Made by a program: the position numbers and the translations under genes. DNA of 64,000 nucleotides from DATBLE01 sp963841405 (lineage in GTDB: Bacteria; Actinomycetota; Thermoleophilia; Gaiellales; Gaiellaceae): NCBI GenBank assembly GCA_963841405.1, contig CAWJCM010000006.1:1-64000 (forward strand), written 5' to 3'. Below, one piece after another: positions 58,461-64,000 of this stretch. The stretch's first letter is position 1. Each line of letters starts with the position of its first letter. The notes below the pieces were generated by a model. The model saw only the letters and a program-made list of their open reading frames with translations, did not search any database and had not been told where the DNA came from.

Positions 58461-61400
58461 CTAGGGACGCAGGACCGCCCGCCGCGGGCCGGCGAGGAAC
58501 CCGACCTCGACGAGCAGCGGCAGGGCCTCGCTCTCCGACACCGGCTCGCCGTCGAAGCGCTCGACCGCCAGCCGCTTGCGGCCGAAGCGGCGGGTGTGGT
58601 CGACCAGGGCGGCGAGCGCGACGCGCAACCATTCCGGGTCGGGATCCTGCAGCGGCACCATCGACTTTCCCCCGCGCTCGACGAACAGGGCGGGACGACC
58701 GCCGAGCAGGACGACGTGGGCGCCGGCGACGCGGGCGGCGCGCGCCCCCGACCGCTTCGGCCAGGGCAACACGGCTCCGTACGGCTGCGCCGGGTCGGCG
58801 GCGGCCAGCACGAGCGGCTCCGCCTCGTCGTCCTCGCGCGGCCGCAGCTCGCGCAGCCGCTCCACCGCGCCGCCGAGCGCGAATTGGGCGCCGCCGAGCC
58901 CCTCGACGAAATAGCCACGCCGGCACAGGCCGAGGGTCTCCAGCGCCTTCAGCTCGCCGTAGACGGCCCCGTAGCCGCCGGCGATCCCCTCGCCGCGGAC
59001 GCCGTCGCGCGTGACGATCCCCTGCCGCTCGAGCAGGAGCTCCGCGAGCGCGCGGCGGTCCTGCTCGCCCGCGAACAGCTGCTCGGCGAGCGACCAGCGT
59101 CCCTGAGTGCCTGTGTCGGCCAGTGTCCTCGATCTCGAGAAACGCCGGGGCCGTCTCTCCTTTCGCGGCGTCGCGTAGCGACGCCGCGACCTAAGCGGTT
59201 GCCAGGCGTCGTTGGTCACCTCGCCGGCCCAGACCAGGTCCCAGAGAGCAACGAGTGCCTCGCTGCTCTCTAGCTGGCTCGTTTCCAGAAGGTCGTGCCA
59301 GAAAACCGCGCCTTCGCGCAGGACGCCGCGAACGGCATCCGCGACCTCGTCTTCCGGCGCCGGTGCCGCGGAGGGGCGGCCGAGGACGGCTGCATCCTCG
59401 CGAAAGAACAGCGCCACCCGGTCGAGCCCCGCCCCGACCCAGATGGCCTCGCCGGTAGCGCAGAGCTGGTCGAGCAGCTCCGGCCGGTAGCCGGGAACGC
59501 GCCGCGGCAGCACCTCCGACTCCCACAGCGACACCGGCAGCGACAGCGCCTGGAGCGGGACGAGCGCCTCGCGCAGCGTCGCGCGCCGGTCGATGCCGTG
59601 CCAGGAGGGCAGGAAGCGGCCGAGCGTCGCCTGCTCGGCAGGCTCGACCTCCTTGCGGAGCGCGGCGAGCGATGCGCGACGGAGGCGGCGGAGGACGTCG
59701 GGGTCGCACCACTCGCGCTCGCTGCCGCCCGGGCGCAGCTCGCCGCGCACGAGCTTCTCCTCCCGCTCGAGCGCTTTGAGCTCGGCCTCGACGTCTCGGC
59801 CGAAGCGCTCGTTCACCTCTGCGGTCGTGAACGGTCCTCGCGAGCGGGCGAAGCGCGCGACCAGCGACCGCAGCGGCTCCTCGCCGCTCTCCAGGAAAAC
59901 CTCCGGCAGCCCCGAGGGAGGCATCGCCCCCAGCGCGTCGCGGTACCGGCCGGCGTCTTCGGCGGCGATCAAGCGCTCCTCACCCGCGACCCGGACGGTC
60001 ACGGCCCGCCGCTCGCGTAGTAACGGTTCTGCAAGTTGGATATCAAATTCGTCGAATCGCAAGTCACCTATTCTTCTGAGAAGATCATGCAGATCGTCTG
60101 AGTTACGTGGATCACCACGCAAGTAGCTTTCCACCTGCTCGATCGCGGAGCGATCGAGCAGGTCCCGAAGCTCCTCCTGGCCGAGCAGCTCGCGCAGCAG
60201 ATCGCGGTCTAGCGAGAGCGCCTGCGCCCGCCGCTCCGCCGGCGGCGTGTCGTCCTCGTACATGTACGTGGCGACGTAGTCGAAGAGCAGCGAGGCCGAG
60301 TACGGGGAGGCCGAGGGCGTCTCGACGTCGACCACGTCGAGCGCACGCGAACGCAGTTTGCGCAGCAGCTGCTGCAGCGCCGGCAGGTCGAAGACGTCCT
60401 GCAGGCACTCGCGGTAGGTCTCGAGCACGATCGGGAACGCGGGGTAGCGGCGTGCGACCTGGAGCAGCGACTGGGCCTTGAGCCGCTGCTGCCAGAGCGG
60501 GGTCCGCTCGCCCGGGCGGCGGCGTGGGATCAGGAGGGCCCGGCCGGCGTTCTCGCGAAAGCGCGAGCCGAAGAGGGCCGACTGGCCGACCTCGGCGACG
60601 ACGAGGTCCTCGAGCTCGTCGGGGTCGGGAACGAGCTCCTCCGTCGGCGGCGGTACGTCCGCGTCGGGCAGGTGGAAGGCGATGCCGTCGTCCGACCAGA
60701 TGAACTGCGCCTCGAGCCCGAGCGTGTCGCGGAGCCGCGCGCCGGCCGCCATCGCCCACGGCGCGTGCACGCGCGCGCCGAACGGAGTGAGGATGCAGAC
60801 CCGCCAGTCGCCGATCTCGTCTCTGAATCTTTCGACGACAAGGCTCCGATCGGAGGGGACCACGCCCGTGGCAACTTCCTGCTCGCGCAGGAAGGCTAGA
60901 AGGTTGTGCGCCGCCTTCTCGTCGAGTCGATGCCTGCCTTGCAGGACCTCCAGCGCTCTCGCTTGCGAGAGCGCGACCAGCTCGCGCGAGAACTGCCCGA
61001 TGCGCTCGCCCAGTTCGAAGGGCCTCCCCACCCCCTCGCCCTTCCAGAACGGCACGGCGCCCGGGACGCCCGGCGCCGGCGTGACCAGGACGCGGTCGCG
61101 GGTGATCTCCTCGATCCTCCAGGTGGAGGCGCCGAGCAGGAACGTCTGGCCTGCGCGGGCCTCGTAGACCATCTCCTCGTCGAGCTCTCCGACGCGGCCG
61201 CCGCCGTCGACCAGGTGCACGCCGAACAGGCCGCGGTCGGGGATGGTGCCGGCGTTCGTGACTGCGAGGCGGCGTGCCCCCTCGCGGCCACGGATCGTGC
61301 CCCCGGTGCGGTCCCAGACGATCCGTGGCTTCAGCTCGGCGAACTCGTCGGATGGGTAGCGGCCCGAGAGCATGTCGAGAACGTTCTCGAGCTGGGCGCG

Positions 61401-62735
61401 GGAGAGGTCGGCGAACGGATAGGCGCCGCGGACGAGGTCGTGCAGCTCCCCCAGGTCGATCTCCTCCTGCGCAGCGACCGCGACGATCTGCTGGGAGAGC
61501 ACATCCAGCGGGTTCTTCGGGATCACCGTCTCCTCGATCTCGCCGGCGAGCATCCGCTCCGCGACCACCGCCGACTCGAGCAGGTCGGCGCGGAACTTCG
61601 GGAAGATCCGCCCCTTCGAGGTCGCGCCGAGCTCGTGCCCGGCCCGCCCGATGCGCTGCAGGCCGCGGGCGACCGACTTCGGGGACTCGACCTGGATCAC
61701 GAGGTCGACCGCGCCCATGTCGATGCCGAGCTCGAGCGACGACGTTGCGACCAGGCACGGGATCTCGCCGCGCTTGAGCAGCTCCTCGACCTCCACGCGC
61801 TGCTCCCGCGCCAGCGAGCCGTGGTGGGCGCGGGCGATTTCCTTCTCCGCGAGCTCGTTCAGCCGGAGCGCGAGCCGCTCCGCCAGGCGACGGTTGTTGA
61901 CGAACACGATCGTCGAGCGGTGCTCCTCGACCAGCTTCAACAGCTCCGGGTAGATCGACGGCCAGATCGAGGTCGCTGCCACGCCCTCCGCGCCCGTGCC
62001 GAGGAGCGGGTCGGTCGGCGCGGCACCGGCGCCCGGCTCCCGCATGTCCTCGACCGGCACGACGACGCGCAGGTCGAGCTCCTTGCGGGTACCGGCGTCG
62101 ACGAGCCGGATCGGACGGGCTCCCGACACGAAACGCCCGATCTCGTCGAGCGGCCGCTGCGTCGCAGACAAACCGACCCTTTGGGCCGGTTTGTCGAGAA
62201 GGCGGTCGACACGCTCGAGCGTGATCGCAAGGTGCGCGCCTCGCTTGGTGCCGGCAATCGCGTGAACCTCGTCCACGATGATGGTCTCGATTCCCCTCAT
62301 GACGTCGCGGGCACGCGACGTCATGAGCAAGAACAGCGACTCGGGCGTGGTGATCAGGATGTCGGGTGGCCTGCGCAGCATCGCCGCCCGCTCCTTCTGG
62401 GGCGTGTCGCCGGTGCGGACGGCGACGGTCAGCTCCGACTGTAGCCCCGCCAGCGGCCCCCGCAGGTTCCGCTCGACGTCGTAGTTCAACGCCTTCAGCG
62501 GCGAGACGTAGAGCAGCCTGAGCCCCTCGCCGGGCGCCTCGTTCAACCGGTCGATCCCGTACAGGAACGCCGCCAGCGTCTTCCCCGAGCCGGTCGGCGC
62601 CTGGATCAGCGTATGCTCGCCCGAGGCGATCGCCGGCCAGCCCGCCTCCTGCGCGGGCGTCGGCCCGGCGAAGGCGCGCTCGAACCAGTCGCGCGTCGCC
62701 GGAGTGAACAGATCGAGAACGCCGGCGTCCTTCAT
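58461..62735 (-). CDS. lhr: Lhr-type large superfamily 2 helicase
   Basis: 1424 residues from the ATG at 62735 (KDAGVLDLFTPATRDWF). Walker A IQAPTGSGKTLAAFL; DEVH in IIVDEVHAIAG; SAT in VGLSATQRP; motif VI QRIGRAGHELGA. Winged-helix and Lhr-core domains follow, then a ~500-residue C-terminal domain with repeats of winged-helix type, as in full-length bacterial Lhr. It unwinds RNA:DNA and translocates 3'-5' in DNA repair. Upstream in-frame Met codons at 62762 and beyond have no better context. A patch at about 60010-60125 is less GC-rich than the rest. Confidence 0.93.
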   Translation of the reverse strand: MKDAGVLDLFTPATRDWFERAFAGPTPAQEAGWPAIASGEHTLIQAPTGSGKTLAAFLYGIDRLNEAPGEGLRLLYVSPLKALNYDVERNLRGPLAGLQSELTVAVRTGDTPQKERAAMLRRPPDILITTPESLFLLMTSRARDVMRGIETIIVDEVHAIAGTKRGAHLAITLERVDRLLDKPAQRVGLSATQRPLDEIGRFVSGARPIRLVDAGTRKELDLRVVVPVEDMREPGAGAAPTDPLLGTGAEGVAATSIWPSIYPELLKLVEEHRSTIVFVNNRRLAERLALRLNELAEKEIARAHHGSLAREQRVEVEELLKRGEIPCLVATSSLELGIDMGAVDLVIQVESPKSVARGLQRIGRAGHELGATSKGRIFPKFRADLLESAVVAERMLAGEIEETVIPKNPLDVLSQQIVAVAAQEEIDLGELHDLVRGAYPFADLSRAQLENVLDMLSGRYPSDEFAELKPRIVWDRTGGTIRGREGARRLAVTNAGTIPDRGLFGVHLVDGGGRVGELDEEMVYEARAGQTFLLGASTWRIEEITRDRVLVTPAPGVPGAVPFWKGEGVGRPFELGERIGQFSRELVALSQARALEVLQGRHRLDEKAAHNLLAFLREQEVATGVVPSDRSLVVERFRDEIGDWRVCILTPFGARVHAPWAMAAGARLRDTLGLEAQFIWSDDGIAFHLPDADVPPPTEELVPDPDELEDLVVAEVGQSALFGSRFRENAGRALLIPRRRPGERTPLWQQRLKAQSLLQVARRYPAFPIVLETYRECLQDVFDLPALQQLLRKLRSRALDVVDVETPSASPYSASLLFDYVATYMYEDDTPPAERRAQALSLDRDLLRELLGQEELRDLLDRSAIEQVESYLRGDPRNSDDLHDLLRRIGDLRFDEFDIQLAEPLLRERRAVTVRVAGEERLIAAEDAGRYRDALGAMPPSGLPEVFLESGEEPLRSLVARFARSRGPFTTAEVNERFGRDVEAELKALEREEKLVRGELRPGGSEREWCDPDVLRRLRRASLAALRKEVEPAEQATLGRFLPSWHGIDRRATLREALVPLQALSLPVSLWESEVLPRRVPGYRPELLDQLCATGEAIWVGAGLDRVALFFREDAAVLGRPSAAPAPEDEVADAVRGVLREGAVFWHDLLETSQLESSEALVALWDLVWAGEVTNDAWQPLRSRRRYATPRKERRPRRFSRSRTLADTGTQGRWSLAEQLFAGEQDRRALAELLLERQGIVTRDGVRGEGIAGGYGAVYGELKALETLGLCRRGYFVEGLGGAQFALGGAVERLRELRPREDDEAEPLVLAAADPAQPYGAVLPWPKRSGARAARVAGAHVVLLGGRPALFVERGGKSMVPLQDPDPEWLRVALAALVDHTRRFGRKRLAVERFDGEPVSESEALPLLVEVGFLAGPRRAVLRP

Positions 62736-62830
62736 CGAGCCAGCGTACCGCCTGGCCGTCATGCGAACAAGTGTTCGTTCGGGACGGGTGTGTCGTCTGC
62801 GCGCGGGGCGTCGGCTAGGCTCTGCCGCTC

Positions 62831-63700
62831 GTGGAGCCGGCTCCGAAATCCCTCGTTCCTTGGCTCGCGGCCGCTGCCGTCTCGTTCCTCGTGCTCGCCG
62901 GGCCTGCGGCCGCGTCGCAGCTCGTCGGCGTCGACACAAGCCATGTCAAGCTGGCCGCCGACGGATCGGGCCGGGCGCTCGTCACCTTCACGAGCGGCGG
63001 CTCGGTACACCAGGTTCTCGCCTCGGGCGCGATCAACGCCAGGGCGCCGTCCGAGAGCGTGCCGCAGGTGCAGTTCACGCTGAACACCCACGGCGGCGCG
63101 CTCCGGAACGCCTGCACCCCGGTGTCACTCCCGCTCGCCTGGCTGGTCGCGGCGTGCAAGGCGCCGGACGGCTCCTACTGGGCGCTACAGAGCTGGCAGC
63201 GCCTGCTGCCGAACGGAGGCGCCCGGCCGGCGCCGGCCCAGGCCATCAGGGAGCTCCGCCTCTCCCACTGGCGGGGCCCGGCGGCCACCCTGACGATCCA
63301 TTTCGGCTGGGCCTACCGCCGGTACGTCCAGCTCTACGGCCTCTTCGACTATGGCGGGCCGGTGTTCGGCTACCACGTACGCAGCGGCGTTCCGCTCGAC
63401 GGCTACGGCCGAAACATCTACGTCGACGCGCTCGACTCTGATCTCGGCGCGGGCTGGCGCCGCGTGAACAGCTTCCTCGCGCACGCCCCGGTCGGGGCGT
63501 TCTGCTACGGCTTCTACCCGCACGGCGGGCACCTCGGCGTCGGCAGGCTGCTGCGCGCGACCGCGATCGGCCCCGGGGTCACGCCGGACGTGATGTGGCA
63601 GGGCGCTCCTCCTGGCCGCTACGACGCCGCAGCCGACCGCGTCGCGGACGACGACCTGCGCTCGCTGCTGAAGGGCGATCGCCTCTGCCGCGCAGTCTAG
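62831..63700 (+). CDS. Secreted protein of unknown function
   Basis: 289 residues from a GTG at 62831. Signal peptide: PWLAAAAVSFLVLAGPAAASQ, cleavage after A-A-S. The mature part is rich in Gly, Tyr, Trp and His (TIHFGWAYRRYVQLYGLF, DYGGPVFGYHVRSG, YGFYPHGGHLG). Three or four Cys (NACTPV, AACKAP, FCYGF, LCRAV) could form two disulfides. It resembles no enzyme I can name. It diverges from lhr and is followed 10 bases later by the HhH-GPD gene. Confidence 0.75.
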   Translation: MEPAPKSLVPWLAAAAVSFLVLAGPAAASQLVGVDTSHVKLAADGSGRALVTFTSGGSVHQVLASGAINARAPSESVPQVQFTLNTHGGALRNACTPVSLPLAWLVAACKAPDGSYWALQSWQRLLPNGGARPAPAQAIRELRLSHWRGPAATLTIHFGWAYRRYVQLYGLFDYGGPVFGYHVRSGVPLDGYGRNIYVDALDSDLGAGWRRVNSFLAHAPVGAFCYGFYPHGGHLGVGRLLRATAIGPGVTPDVMWQGAPPGRYDAAADRVADDDLRSLLKGDRLCRAV

Positions 63701-63710
63701 GATCACGGGC

Positions 63711-64000
63711 ATGCCGGATCGCCTGTACTTCACCGGCAACGACGAGGCCGACCGGCTGCTCGTCGAGGAACCGATGGCGCTGCTGATCGGGTTCGCGCTC
63801 GACCAGCAGGTGCCCGTTCCCACGGCGTTCCTGGGTCCGCTGAAGCTGAAGCAGCGGCTGGGCACGCTCGACCCGGGCCGGATCGCCACGACCGACCCCG
63901 CCGTACTGGAGGCAGCCTTCCGGGAGAAGCCGGCGATCCATCGCTTTCCCGGGAACATGGCGCGGCGGGTCCAGGAGCTCGCCGCAGTCGTCGAGGAGCG
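63711..64000 (+). CDS. HhH-GPD-type DNA repair-like protein (partial, runs off the window)
   Basis: ATG at 63711; 96 residues visible, C-terminus beyond the window. PDRLYFTGNDEADRLLVEE, then MALLIGFALDQQVPVPTAF and FREKPAIHRFPGNMARRVQ match a small actinobacterial HhH-GPD family in which the Q-Q-V/I-P segment is conserved. The fold is that of base-excision DNA glycosylases, but most such short proteins are uncharacterised. Start chosen for the ATG 10 bases after the secreted protein's TAG. Confidence 0.8.
   Translation, partial: MPDRLYFTGNDEADRLLVEEPMALLIGFALDQQVPVPTAFLGPLKLKQRLGTLDPGRIATTDPAVLEAAFREKPAIHRFPGNMARRVQELAAVVEE

Overview
The window is high-GC DNA with short intergenic gaps and many overlapping start/stop pairs. 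It most resembles an actinomycete of the class Thermoleophilia (Gaiellales/Solirubrobacterales type). That placement is an inference from three things: base composition, the gene repertoire (acyl-CoA carboxylases, an F420/LLM-type oxidoreductase, cyclase/beta-propeller/solute-binding fusions), and secreted collagen-like and Ig-like repeat proteins with characteristic N-termini. No rRNA is present to test it.

Layout. (1) 1-2431 is a small accessory patch on the 3' side of a tRNA-Trp gene. It holds a zinc-finger protein cut by the window edge, a minus-strand trio of ribbon-helix-helix protein, JAMM protease and small protein, and two coupled small plus-strand genes. (2) 2432-41647 is mostly chromosomal core. 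It contains a PhyH dioxygenase and BBE-type flavin oxidase pair, adenine deaminase, and a leucine-catabolism-like set (methylcrotonyl-CoA carboxylase beta and alpha subunits with a crotonase) interspersed with secreted collagen-like and Ig-like proteins. Further along are an acetyltransferase and a methyltransferase, an SCP2 protein, two MFS transporters, leucyl aminopeptidase with an acyl-CoA dehydrogenase, a metallo-beta-lactamase/rhodanese enzyme, and a cyclase-ATPase-TPR regulator. Then come threonine dehydratase with the MeaB GTPase, histidinol-phosphate aminotransferase, gamma-glutamyltransferase, and an unusual FtsZ with a long N-terminal extension directly behind a ParA ATPase. An Nei-type DNA glycosylase follows. 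An IS481-family element sits exactly between two convergent genes at 31643-32708.

(3) 41648-58460 is an accessory, decaying and mobile region. It contains nitronate monooxygenase and glyoxalase-fold pseudogenes and a cyclase/beta-propeller/peptide-binding gene broken by frameshifts and an IS110-family insertion. Between 47.7 and 54.4 kb a directly oriented family of about 29-bp repeats separates single-gene modules (methyltransferase, acetyltransferases, cupin, FUSC-like, PPOX, acetyltransferase, second cupin copy). Beyond it lie a 92-bp palindrome, a HEPN-like gene interrupted by an IS5-family element, a frameshifted rolling-circle Rep remnant and a large serine recombinase. (4) 58461-64000 returns to core genes: the giant Lhr helicase, a secreted protein and the start of a HhH-GPD repair-type protein.

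The most unusual signal is the repeat-delimited gene-module array at 47.7-54.4 kb. It resembles an integron cassette array in layout (one gene per repeat interval, all repeats in one direction, one module duplicated). The repeat is too short and the wrong shape for a classical attC, and no integron integrase is visible.
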